64,000 nucleotides of DNA from Duganella phyllosphaerae (lineage in GTDB: Bacteria > Pseudomonadota > Gammaproteobacteria > Burkholderiales > Burkholderiaceae_D). Position 1 is the first letter of the stretch, and each line of letters starts with the position of its first letter. The stretch spans positions 1 to 64,000 of the forward strand of contig NZ_LROM01000082.1 in assembly GCF_001758785.1 (NCBI RefSeq), written 5' to 3'. Of the stretch, positions 8,901-17,160 are shown piece by piece. The notes beneath the pieces are model-generated. The model was given only the letters and a program-made list of their open reading frames with translations. It searched no databases and was not told where the DNA came from. The position numbers and the translations under genes are program-made.

Positions 8901-9812
8901 ATGCACCAGTACCTGCTATTTTCCCCTGAAGTCGCCGCCGCCCGCGCTGCCGGCAAAGCCATCGTCGCACTGGAATCGACCATCATCTCGCACGGCATGC
9001 CTTACCCGCAAAACGTCCAGATGGCGCGTGAAGTGGAACAGATCATCCGCGACGGCGGCGCCGTGCCGGCCACCATCGCCATCATCGGCGGCAAGATCTG
9101 CATCGGTCTCTCGGAAGAACAACTGGAACTGTTGGGCACTTCGCCTGATGCCATGAAGGTCAGCCGCCGCGACCTGCCGTTCGTGCTGTCCCAGTCCAGG
9201 CTTGGCGCGACCACGGTGGCAGCGACCATGATCTGCGCCGAGCTGGCCGGCATTTCCGTATTCGTCACCGGCGGCATCGGCGGCGTGCACCGTGGCGCCG
9301 AGACCAGTTTCGACATCTCGGCCGACTTGCAGGAACTGGCCCAGACGTCGGTGGCCGTGGTGTGCGCGGGCGTGAAATCGATCCTCGACATTGGCCTCAC
9401 CCTCGAATACCTGGAAACCCACGGCGTGCCGGTGGTGAGCGTGGGCCAGCGCGGCTTCCCGGCGTTCTTCACCCGCGAGAGCGGCTTCAATGCCGACTTC
9501 CAGCTCGACACGCCAAGCGAGCAGGCAGCCTTCATCCGCACCAAGTGGGCGCTGGGCCTGAAAGGCGGCATCGTGGTCAGCAACCCGGTGCCGGCAGCGG
9601 AAGCGATGCCGAAAGACGAGATCGACGCCATCACCTTGCAGGCGCTGGGCGAAGCCGATGCCCAGGGCGTCACCGGCAAGAACGTCACGCCGTTCCTGCT
9701 CTCGCGCATCAAGGCGCTGACCGAAGGCCGCAGCCTGGTGACCAATATCGCGCTGGTGAAAAACAATGCGCGCTGCGGCGCCGCGCTGGCGGTGGCGATG
9801 CTGGGGGCGTAA
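8901..9812 (+). CDS. psuG: Pseudouridine-5'-phosphate glycosidase
   Basis: PsuG breaks the C-glycosidic bond of pseudouridine-5'-phosphate, giving uracil and ribose-5-phosphate. The 303-residue protein carries the family's hallmark stretches [42 protein letters not shown], and the C-terminal GKNVTPFLL and ALVKNNA. AAGGA lies upstream of the ATG. It forms an operon with psuK and adds RNA-derived modified nucleosides to the salvage repertoire of the region. Confidence 0.96.
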   Translation: MHQYLLFSPEVAAARAAGKAIVALESTIISHGMPYPQNVQMAREVEQIIRDGGAVPATIAIIGGKICIGLSEEQLELLGTSPDAMKVSRRDLPFVLSQSRLGATTVAATMICAELAGISVFVTGGIGGVHRGAETSFDISADLQELAQTSVAVVCAGVKSILDIGLTLEYLETHGVPVVSVGQRGFPAFFTRESGFNADFQLDTPSEQAAFIRTKWALGLKGGIVVSNPVPAAEAMPKDEIDAITLQALGEADAQGVTGKNVTPFLLSRIKALTEGRSLVTNIALVKNNARCGAALAVAMLGA

Positions 9813-9833
9813 AGAACACCGCCAGCATTGATT

Positions 9834-9863
9834 CCGTCATCCTCGCGAATGCGGGGAGGACGG
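9834..9863. repeat. Single REP-like hairpin
   Basis: A 30-nt imperfect palindrome with 13-nt arms, two mismatches and a GAAT loop begins CCGTCATCCTCGC. It is a single, diverged arm of the same family as the paired elements around the deo genes. It lies between psuG and the LysR gene and could also act as a weak psuG terminator, although no T-run follows. Confidence 0.6.
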
Positions 9864-9912
9864 ATAAGCCGTCCGCGAGTTCAGCTTTGCCTTGCCTTTG
9901 TTAGAATAGCCC

Positions 9913-10818
9913 ATGTCCATCGATCTGAAACAACTGAAGTACTTCCTCGCCGTCGCAGAAGAAAAGAGCTTCAGCCGGGCTGCCGAACGGCTGCACATTT
10001 CGCAGCCGCCGCTCAGCCAGCAGATCATGAAGCTCGAGAGCGAACTCGGTGTGAAGCTGTTCGCTCGCACCACGCGCACGTTCGAGCTCACCGTGGCCGG
10101 CAAGGCGCTCATGAGCGAGGCCTCCGACCTGCTGGGTCGCATGCGCATGACCATCGACACCATCCGCCAGATCGACCGCGGCGAAGTCGGTCGCCTGCGC
10201 GTGGGCATTGTCGGCTCGGCCATGTGGGGACCGATCCCCAGCCTGCTCGAGCAATTCCAGACCAATTTTCCGCGCGTGACCTGGACCATCCACGAGCTGG
10301 GCCCCACGCTGCAATACGAAGCGCTGCGGGCCAAGCAGGTGGACGTGGGATTCTGGCGCGAGCCGCGCATCGACGAGGATTTGCTGCGCCAGGATAACCT
10401 GCGCCAGGAGCTGTGCTTCAAGGAAGACGTGTGCGTGGCGATCAACGAGCACCACCCGCTGGCCAAGGCCGACGCCATCGAGTTGATCGACATCGCCAAC
10501 GAACCGATGCTCACGCTGGCGCTCGACAAGTCGTCGTTCCCGCGCTATTTGATCCAGTGCTGCGTGGACGCCGGCTTTCAGCCGACCATTTTCCAGGAAG
10601 CGACCGAGCCGCAAACCCTGCTGGCCATGGTGGGCGCGGGACTGGGCGTCACGCTGCTGCCGGAGACCACCAGCCGGATCGGCTGGCCCGGCGTGGTGTT
10701 CGTGCCGATCCGCACCAATCCGCCGTCGGCCAACCTGTACATCACCTATACCGCGCTGGACGACGCGCCCGTGGTGCGCGCCTTCCTGAACATCCTCAAT
10801 CCACCCAAAGCCAATTAA
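9913..10818 (+). CDS. LysR-family transcriptional regulator
   Basis: The 301-residue protein has a canonical LysR winged HTH at residues about 5-62 (FLAVAEEKSFSRAAERLHISQPPLSQQ) and a periplasmic-binding-like effector domain to the end. Its target is unknown. It converges on pcp with 18 bp between the stop codons and follows psuG by 100 bp; either the peptidase/transporter set or the pseudouridine operon could be controlled. The ribosome-binding site is weak, and a TAGAAT hexamer lies only five bases before the ATG, so a leaderless transcript is possible. Confidence 0.93.
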   Translation: MSIDLKQLKYFLAVAEEKSFSRAAERLHISQPPLSQQIMKLESELGVKLFARTTRTFELTVAGKALMSEASDLLGRMRMTIDTIRQIDRGEVGRLRVGIVGSAMWGPIPSLLEQFQTNFPRVTWTIHELGPTLQYEALRAKQVDVGFWREPRIDEDLLRQDNLRQELCFKEDVCVAINEHHPLAKADAIELIDIANEPMLTLALDKSSFPRYLIQCCVDAGFQPTIFQEATEPQTLLAMVGAGLGVTLLPETTSRIGWPGVVFVPIRTNPPSANLYITYTALDDAPVVRAFLNILNPPKAN

Positions 10819-10836
10819 TCCGGGCTTGGTGCGCGC

Positions 10837-11493
10837 TTAGTGCGTGACGCCACCCGACTCGCGCACATCAACCGTGTGCGCGAGCGTGGTGCGGATGGCA
10901 ATGCGCAAACCTTCCACCATGTCGTCGAGCCGCATGCTGGCGCTGCCCGGATGCGCGGCGGCCTGCTGCGGCAGATACGGGATGTGGATAAAGCCGGCGC
11001 GCATGGTGGTGCCCCAATCGCGCGCCTGGTGCATCAGGCCATAGAACACGTGGTTGCACACGAAGGTGCCGGCGCTTTGCGACACCGACGCCGGCAGCCC
11101 CGCCTCGCGCAGTGCCTGGACGATGGCCTTGATCGGCAAGGTTGAAAAATACGCGGCCGGTGCGCCGTAGACCACTGGCTGGTCGACGATCAAGCGCTGT
11201 ACATTGTCGGCAATCGGTGCGTCGTCGATGTTGATGGCGATGCGTTCGACCGAGATATCGGGGCGGCCGCCGGCCTGCCCCACTGCGATCACCATGCATG
11301 GCTGCAGCTCTTCCACCGCATGGTGCAGCACCTTGTTGGCCTGGCCGAACACGCACGGCAGCTGGCGGGCATGGACGATGAAGTCGCCCTCGCTCCAGCC
11401 CTGCAAGGCCCGCACGGCTTCCCACGAGGGGTTGATGGTCTCCTGGTTGAACGGCTCGAAGCCCGTCAACAGAATGATTTTTCGCATTGGCAT
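10837..11493 (-). CDS. pcp: Pyroglutamyl-peptidase I
   Basis: This cytosolic cysteine peptidase removes N-terminal pyroglutamate (5-oxoproline) from peptides. All three catalytic residues are visible: Glu83 in GRPDISVERIA, Cys146 in AGTFVCNHVFYGLMH and His170 in FIHIPYLP. The length of 218 residues is normal. The first ATG has GGAGGT seven bases upstream and was chosen over a second ATG two codons later. The DUF979/DUF969 membrane pair lies upstream of it on the same strand. Confidence 0.95.
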   Translation of the reverse strand: MPMRKIILLTGFEPFNQETINPSWEAVRALQGWSEGDFIVHARQLPCVFGQANKVLHHAVEELQPCMVIAVGQAGGRPDISVERIAINIDDAPIADNVQRLIVDQPVVYGAPAAYFSTLPIKAIVQALREAGLPASVSQSAGTFVCNHVFYGLMHQARDWGTTMRAGFIHIPYLPQQAAAHPGSASMRLDDMVEGLRIAIRTTLAHTVDVRESGGVTH

Positions 11494-11552
11494 ATTGGTT
11501 ACCTCCTACCAGGACGCTACTCTACCCCAATTGTCATAGCCTGGCATAGCCG

Positions 11553-12509
11553 TTACAAATTCATCAAAAAGTAGAGCAATGCGATATTGGCCAACAATAC
11601 CGGCACTGCGGTAGCCAGTTGCGCCTTGATGACGGCATGCTTGTCCGGCAGTTCGAGCAGTGCGGCCGGCACGATATTGAAGTTGGCCGCCATCGGCGTC
11701 ATGAGCGTGCCGCAGTAGGCGCTGAACATGCCGATGGCCGCCATCACCGCCGGATTGGCATCGTACACGCCGACCAGCACCGGCACACCGATGCCGCCGG
11801 CGATTACCGGAAACGCCGCGAAGCCATTGCCCATGATGATGGTAAACAGCGCCATGCCCAGGCAGTACACGGCCACCGCCACCAGCTTCATGTCCATGTC
11901 GATCGTGGACGTGACCACGTGCGCCACCGCCTTGCCCATGCCAACCTCGGAGAACAGCAGGCCCAGAACCGCCAGCATGTGCGGCAGCACCACCGCCCAG
12001 CCCAGGTGATCGACCAGCCGGCGCGATTCGCGCAGCGCCTGCAGCGGCGTGGCGCGCGTGACCGCACAGGCAATCGCCACGGCGATCAGCGAACCGCAAC
12101 CGAGGCTCGCCAGCGTGAGATTCTTCTGGTCGAGCAGGAAGCTGCCGTCGAATTGCACATCCTTCAACAAGGTGGAGCCGATCACGGTGACGACCGGGAT
12201 CGCCAGCGCCGGCAGCAGCAGCTTGTGGCCGAGGCGCGCGGCGCTGCTTTGCCGCTCCTGCGGCGTACGCTCGCCGTGGCGGCCCAGCGCCACGCCGCCG
12301 AAGCCGGCGATCAGCGCCATCACCACCATCAAGGCGCCGGCAACGATGGGCGCCAGTGCTTCGCCGGCCAGGTACACCACCGCGTACAGCCCCCAGAACA
12401 GCGCGCTCGAATAACGTTTGGGATTGTGGCGGTCGCGCAGCGTCATGACGGCAATCGCCAGCAGCATGGCGCCCAGCACGTAGTAAAAATAATCGATCTG
12501 GATGATCAT
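11553..12509 (-). CDS. DUF979 family membrane protein, candidate 5-oxoproline transporter subunit
   Basis: A very hydrophobic 318-residue protein with roughly eight to ten membrane segments, starting MIIQIDYFYYVLGAMLL. It is recognised as DUF979, which occurs together with DUF969. Members of this pair have been proposed as a 5-oxoproline transporter; the adjacent pyroglutamyl-peptidase fits that idea. Its ATG overlaps the DUF969 stop as ATGA. The hydrophobic core includes GNGFAAFPVIAGGIG and GTLMTPMAANFN, which resemble ion-coupled symporter re-entrant loops. Confidence 0.85.
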   Translation of the reverse strand: MIIQIDYFYYVLGAMLLAIAVMTLRDRHNPKRYSSALFWGLYAVVYLAGEALAPIVAGALMVVMALIAGFGGVALGRHGERTPQERQSSAARLGHKLLLPALAIPVVTVIGSTLLKDVQFDGSFLLDQKNLTLASLGCGSLIAVAIACAVTRATPLQALRESRRLVDHLGWAVVLPHMLAVLGLLFSEVGMGKAVAHVVTSTIDMDMKLVAVAVYCLGMALFTIIMGNGFAAFPVIAGGIGVPVLVGVYDANPAVMAAIGMFSAYCGTLMTPMAANFNIVPAALLELPDKHAVIKAQLATAVPVLLANIALLYFLMNL

Positions 12510-13204
12510 GGCGCCATCCGCTTCATGGTGCGCGCGATGTGGGCGTCGAAGCGGTGCAGGCGCCACGCGTGGATGATGAAGGCGGTGACCGCCGTCGGGA
12601 TGCCCCACAGCGCGATGTGCAGCGGATCGACTTCCAGCCCCTCGCCGCGCAGGAAGGTCTGCATCAGGACGATGGCGCCGAAAGCGACAAAGACGTCCTC
12701 GCCGAAGAACAGGCCGACGTTGTCGGTGGCGGCCGACATGGCGCGGATGCGGTGGCGCACGGTGTCTGGCAGCTTCGGATAGCGCAACTCGGCCGCGCCC
12801 TCGGCCATCGGCGCGATCAGCGGGCGCACCATGTTCGGGTGGCCGCCGATGCTGGTCAAGCCAAAAGCCGCGCTTATCTCGCGGATGGCCAGGTAGACGA
12901 TCAGGATGCGCCCGGTAGTGGCCGACTTGATGCGGGCGATCGACGCCTGCGCGTGCTCGCGCAAGCCATAGCGCTCGAGCAGGCCGATGGCGGCCAGCGG
13001 CAGCAGCAGGATCAATGGCAGGTTGCGGGTCTTGATGAACGCCGCACCGAGGGTGGCCAGCAGGGTCGGCACGTCCATGGCGGCGGCAAAGCCGGTCACG
13101 AAACAGGCGGCGACCACCACCAGCACCGGGTGCGCGCGCAGGGCAAAGCCCGCGATGATCACGGCCACGCCCAGCAGCGGCCACAGATTGACGGTGTGAT
13201 TCAA
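12506..13204 (-). CDS. DUF969 family membrane protein, candidate 5-oxoproline transporter subunit
   Basis: The 232-residue polytopic protein pairs with DUF979 downstream. The family-like start is the TTG at 13204 (LNHTVNLWPLLG), preceded by GAGGGAG with an eight-base spacer. An in-frame GTG at 13240 lies inside the stem of the TonB-gene terminator and is unlikely. Conserved patches include the REISAAFGLTSIGGHPNMVRP segment region (residues about 105-125) and ATDNVGLFFGEDVFVAFGA. Function by family context only. Confidence 0.83.
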   Translation of the reverse strand: MNHTVNLWPLLGVAVIIAGFALRAHPVLVVVAACFVTGFAAAMDVPTLLATLGAAFIKTRNLPLILLLPLAAIGLLERYGLREHAQASIARIKSATTGRILIVYLAIREISAAFGLTSIGGHPNMVRPLIAPMAEGAAELRYPKLPDTVRHRIRAMSAATDNVGLFFGEDVFVAFGAIVLMQTFLRGEGLEVDPLHIALWGIPTAVTAFIIHAWRLHRFDAHIARTMKRMAP

Positions 13205-13228
13205 CGACGTGTCTCCCTCAAAGTAAAA

Positions 13229-13262
13229 AGCCCCGCGCACTTTGCAGTGCGCGGGGCCTTGA
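13229..13262 (-). terminator. Rho-independent terminator of the TonB receptor gene
   Basis: Read on the minus strand, a GC-rich stem CCCCGCGCAC / GTGCGCGGGG with a loop of about five to six bases is followed by CTTTTTAC. It begins a few bases after the stop codon of the TonB receptor gene and ends before the DUF969 start. On the plus strand there is no T-run, so it is directional. Confidence 0.85.
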
Positions 13263-13274
13263 ATTTACAGCATG

Positions 13275-15623
13275 TTAAAAATTAACCTTGAAGGTCCCGC
13301 CCCAGGTGCGCGGTTCGTTCAGGATGCCGGTCAGGTTGTCGAAGTCGATCGCACCCAGTATTACCTGGCGGTCGGTGATGTTGCGGCCGAACGCTGCCAC
13401 TTCGTATTTGCCATTGCCCCACTTGTACGCTGCACGCACGCCGCCTTCGGTCAGCTTCTTGGCCTTGTACTCCGGTGCTTCGTACAGGAAGAAGTTGTAG
13501 CTGGTGCGGTAGGCCCAGTCGGTCATGGCGTAGAACTCGCCGTTGCCGATTTCGGTGCTGTACTTGAGGGTGAAATTCAGCTGGTGCTTCGGCGCGCGTG
13601 GCAGCGGGTTGCCGTCGATGTAGGACGTGCCCACGAACGGGCCTTGCCGGTTGGTCGGGGTGCAGCCGCTGGCGGCGTTGTTCAAGACGTTACCGCAGTA
13701 TTGAACGAACAGGTTCTTGTCCTTGATCTCGGTGTCGTTGTAGCTGTAACCGATGGTCGTGCTGAACTCGTCGCTGAGGTTGGCCTGGAAGTCCAGTTCC
13801 ACGCCCTGCCCGGTGACCTTGTCGGCGTTGATCAACTGGTTCATGTTGACCGCGCCGCTGCCGGCGGTGAGCTGCTTGTCCTTCATGCGGTACTGGAACA
13901 CGGAGGCGCTCAGGCGCGCGCGGCGGTCGAACAGGTCCTGCTTGACGCCCGCTTCGTACGACAGTGCGCGTTCGGCATCGGCCGACGACGGCTTGTCAGC
14001 CAGGCCGTTGAGGCGACCCTGGATCGACGGCGCGCGGTAACCGGTCGCCACGCGGGCAAACAGGTTGGTGGTCTTGCTCAACTCATAGGTGCCGCTCAAA
14101 TCCCAGCTGACGTTGTGCGAATCCTTGTTCACTGCCAGCGGACCCGAGGAAAGGGGCGGCTCCACGCGCATCGCCGTGAAGTCCTTCTTGTCGCTGGTGT
14201 AGCGCAGGCCGCCGCGCACTTTCAGCTTGTCCGACACGGTGTAATTGAGCGAGCCAAAACCGGCCCACGACTTGTTCTTCTGGTTCTGCACCGCGTACTG
14301 TGCATTTTGCGGATTGCCTGGTGCGAAGGTGTTGAAATTGATACTGTCGATCTGGATGCTCTCGTCGAAGTAGTACAAGCCGCCGATCCATTGCAGCGGA
14401 CCGCTGTAATTCGACTCGGCGCGGAACTCCTGCGAGAACTGGCGGTGGTTCGGCAGCACGTCGGCCGTCTCCACCGGGAACGGGATGAAGCCTGGACCCG
14501 ACGGCGGCGCGAACACGGCGCCGTAACCGCCATCGACGTCGGCGCGGCTGTAGAACTTGAGCTTTTCGTAGCCGGTGATCGAGTGCAGCGTGATGTCGCC
14601 GGCGTTGTACTTCAGGCGAATGCTGCCGCCCTTGGTTTCCAGGTCCTGCTGGTTGATGCCGTCGCTGGCGTACGAACCGTAGTCGAAGCCGTCCACCAGG
14701 TCGTTGGTGCCCTTCTTGATGATATTGGCGCGGAACAGCGCGGCGTTGCCGTGGTAGTTACGGGCGTGGACGTTGAAGAGGGCCGAGAAGTCCTTGTTCG
14801 GCTGTACCAGCGCCTGCAGGCGGAACGCCTGGTCGCCGTAGCCTTCGAAGTCCTGAGTGCCCTTGCCTGCGGTAGGGTTGGTGTTGTGCACGCGGTTGCC
14901 GCGGTGCTGACTGGTGCCCGAGAAGCGCAGCGCCACGGTGTCGCTGACCGGCATATTGAACATGCCTTCGGCGGTTTTGGTCGAGTAGTTACCGAGGCCC
15001 AGTTGCAGATAGCCTTCGGTCTTGAAGACCGGCTTGGCCGAGTCGAACTTGATCACGCCGGCCGGCGAGTTGCGGCCGAACAGGGTGCCCTGCGGACCGC
15101 GCAGCACTTCCACCTGGTCCACGTCGAACACCGGGAAGCCCTTGAGCATGGCGTTTTCCATGACGATATCGTCCATCACCAGGCCGACCGGCTGCGAAGC
15201 GTTCAGGTCGAAGTCGGTGTTACCGAGGCCACGGATGTAAAAGCGCGGGAAGGTGCGGCCATAGTCCGATTCGATGCTGACCGACGGCGTGCGGCCGGAC
15301 AGGAAGCGGATGTCGGCGGCGCCGGAGGTGAGCACATCGAGCTTGTCGCCCTTGACGGTGGCGATCGACATCGGCACGTCGCGGATGTTTTCGGCACGGC
15401 GCTGGGCGGTGACGATCACGGTTTCGAGCTGGTTGCGCCCTGCCGGCGCAACCGTTGCCGAAGCCCCTGCGCCGGCACCCTGCTCTGCCGCCTGCTCCGC
15501 CGCAGCTTCAGCGACTGCCGCCGCTTCGGCAGCGAATGCCGATGACAGCGGGAAGGCGCTGGCGACAGCCAGTGCGATCAGTGACGGTACGGCGGACCGC
15601 AAGACGGAACGATGTGTGCTCAT
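13275..15623 (-). CDS. TonB-dependent outer-membrane receptor
   Basis: The 782-residue protein has a signal peptide (cleavage near residue 32), an Ala/Glu-rich stretch, a TonB-box-like ETVIVTAQRR around residue 70, an N-terminal plug with EVLRGPQGTLFGRNSPAG, and a C-terminal beta-barrel ending in phenylalanine (TFKVNF). It imports a ligand across the outer membrane at the expense of the proton-motive force. It is divergent from the nucleoside-type ABC transporter with a 453-bp shared gap, so a nucleoside or nucleotide is a reasonable ligand guess, but no binding residue shows this. A terminator follows directly. Confidence 0.93.
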   Translation of the reverse strand: MSTHRSVLRSAVPSLIALAVASAFPLSSAFAAEAAAVAEAAAEQAAEQGAGAGASATVAPAGRNQLETVIVTAQRRAENIRDVPMSIATVKGDKLDVLTSGAADIRFLSGRTPSVSIESDYGRTFPRFYIRGLGNTDFDLNASQPVGLVMDDIVMENAMLKGFPVFDVDQVEVLRGPQGTLFGRNSPAGVIKFDSAKPVFKTEGYLQLGLGNYSTKTAEGMFNMPVSDTVALRFSGTSQHRGNRVHNTNPTAGKGTQDFEGYGDQAFRLQALVQPNKDFSALFNVHARNYHGNAALFRANIIKKGTNDLVDGFDYGSYASDGINQQDLETKGGSIRLKYNAGDITLHSITGYEKLKFYSRADVDGGYGAVFAPPSGPGFIPFPVETADVLPNHRQFSQEFRAESNYSGPLQWIGGLYYFDESIQIDSINFNTFAPGNPQNAQYAVQNQKNKSWAGFGSLNYTVSDKLKVRGGLRYTSDKKDFTAMRVEPPLSSGPLAVNKDSHNVSWDLSGTYELSKTTNLFARVATGYRAPSIQGRLNGLADKPSSADAERALSYEAGVKQDLFDRRARLSASVFQYRMKDKQLTAGSGAVNMNQLINADKVTGQGVELDFQANLSDEFSTTIGYSYNDTEIKDKNLFVQYCGNVLNNAASGCTPTNRQGPFVGTSYIDGNPLPRAPKHQLNFTLKYSTEIGNGEFYAMTDWAYRTSYNFFLYEAPEYKAKKLTEGGVRAAYKWGNGKYEVAAFGRNITDRQVILGAIDFDNLTGILNEPRTWGGTFKVNF

Positions 15624-16076
15624 GGATACTGCTCCCGGATATTGTTTATATGGTTATGTTGAAAACGCTGGATGCGATGCTAGCACGGGGCAAAATCGCC
15701 GCAAACTGGCATTTTTGCCCACTTGATTAATAGCTAATTCGACTAAATAGCCAAGCAAAAACGAATTTGTCGTACATATCGACCGTGATGCATAGTTGTA
15801 GGCTGCTTAAAAAATAGTCGCGAACGGCCTATTTGCTGCGTTGCAGAGTGAAAACGCGTTGGCGGGAGCAGTAAGGAAAAAGACAAGCAGCGCCAGTCCG
15901 CGCAAGGTTCGCGGCCAGAGTGCATGAAAACGCAACAGACAAAAAATATTTTATTTGGTTTGCAACGTTGCTGCGGTGCGACACATGCGTACTTATCATG
16001 GTTTAAGGAAAACGCGGCCAAAGTACATCATTCGTCCAATAAAAATATACAATATCGTTCTTCCAGGAGCCTATTC
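15624..16076. other. Divergent regulatory gap between TonB receptor and BMP genes
   Basis: No gene is supported in these 453 bp. AT-rich patches lie at 15710-15830 and 15940-16060. TACAAT at 16048-16053 and TATCAT at 15994-15999 look like -10 elements for the plus-strand gene, but no convincing -35 at the right distance was found. Short in-frame extensions of the binding-protein gene into this gap lack a signal peptide at their start and were rejected. Confidence 0.5.
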
Positions 16077-17072
16077 ATGAAACTTAAACAACTTAGTTTG
16101 ACGGTTGCAGCCGTGTTGGTCGCTGCCAGCGCGTCCGCAGCGGCCCCAAAACTGGCCGTCGTGTATGACGCCGGCGGCAAGTTCGACAAATCGTTCAACC
16201 AGTCCGCATTCGAGGGCGCCTCGCGCTTCAAGCAGGAAACCGGTATCAATTTCATCGAGGTGCAAGCCTCCAGCGACACCCAGGCCGAGCAGGTGCTGCG
16301 TGGCCTGGCCCGCAAGAACCTGGACCTGATCGCATCGATCGGCTTCGCCCAGCAGGCCGCCGTGCAAAAGGTCGCCAAGGAATTCCCGAAAGTGCGCTTC
16401 GTACTGATCGACGGCGTGGCGCAAGGCACCAACGTCAACTCGATCACCTTCAAGGAAGAAGAAGGCTCGTACCTGGTCGGCGTGGCAGGCGCCATGGCGT
16501 CCAAATCGAAAAAGCTCGGCTTCATCGGCGGCATCGACATTCCCTTGATCCGCACCTTCGCCTGCGGTTATACCCAGGGCGCCAAGGCGGTCAACCCGAA
16601 GGTTGAAGTATTCTCCAACATGGTCGGCACCACCGCCGCCGCCTGGAACGATCCGGCCAAGGGCGGCGAACTGGCGCGCTCGCAGTTCGACCGTGGCGTG
16701 GACGTGGTCTTCGCCGTGGCCGGTGGTTCGGGCATGGGCACGCTGCAAACGGCCAAGGAAAAAGGCAAGCTGGCGATCGGCGTCGATTCGAACCAGAACG
16801 CGCTGTACCCTGGCGCTATCCTCACCTCGATGGTCAAGCGGGTGGACAACGCCGTGTATGACTCGTTCACCCAAGTGAAGAACGGTACCTGGAAAGCCGG
16901 CGTCACCGCCAAGGGCATCAAGGAAGGCGGCGTCGATTGGGCACTGGACGCCAGCAACCGCAAGCTGATCACCCCGGAGATCGAAAAGCGCGTACTTGGC
17001 GCCCGCAAGGACATCATCGACGGCAAGATCAAGGTGATCGACATCCGTTCGGGCGCTGCCTGCCCGGTCTGA
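16077..17072 (+). CDS. BMP-family periplasmic nucleoside-binding protein of ABC transporter
   Basis: The 331-residue protein is a BMP/PnrA-type solute-binding protein, a family that binds purine nucleosides. A cleavable signal peptide (KQLSLTVAAVLVAASASAAA) lacks a lipobox cysteine, so the protein is probably soluble in the periplasm. Conserved elements include VYDAGGKFDKSFNQSAFEGA, IGFAQQAA, FIGGIDIPLIRTFACGY, VFAVAGGSGMGT and GVDSNQN. AGGAG seven bases upstream selects the ATG. It is the first gene of a four-gene transporter operon. Confidence 0.94.
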   Translation: MKLKQLSLTVAAVLVAASASAAAPKLAVVYDAGGKFDKSFNQSAFEGASRFKQETGINFIEVQASSDTQAEQVLRGLARKNLDLIASIGFAQQAAVQKVAKEFPKVRFVLIDGVAQGTNVNSITFKEEEGSYLVGVAGAMASKSKKLGFIGGIDIPLIRTFACGYTQGAKAVNPKVEVFSNMVGTTAAAWNDPAKGGELARSQFDRGVDVVFAVAGGSGMGTLQTAKEKGKLAIGVDSNQNALYPGAILTSMVKRVDNAVYDSFTQVKNGTWKAGVTAKGIKEGGVDWALDASNRKLITPEIEKRVLGARKDIIDGKIKVIDIRSGAACPV

Positions 17073-17091
17073 TCCCTGTTTGACTTCAGAG

Positions 17092-17122
17092 CGCGCCGCC
17101 GGGGAGCATCCCCGGCGGCGCG
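17092..17122 (+). terminator. Intercistronic hairpin after the binding-protein gene
   Basis: A perfect 13-bp stem (17092-17104 with 17110-17122, GC-rich, five-base loop AGCAT) is followed by TTTGGTTTTT. It lies 19 bp after the stop of the binding-protein gene and 38 bp before the ATPase gene. It looks like a partial terminator or mRNA-stabilising stem, which would give more binding protein than membrane components. Confidence 0.8.
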
Positions 17123-17160
17123 TTTGGTTTTTCCCACATTACTCCGCACCGACTACGACT

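Noticed and set aside
13205-13240. GTG start for DUF969 upstream of the TTG
   Set aside because: It lies inside the stem of the TonB-gene terminator and has no ribosome site; the TTG has GAGGGAG.
15924-16076. N-terminal extension of the BMP binding protein
   Set aside because: A start there would bury the signal peptide; the ATG at 16077 with AGGAG is clearly better.
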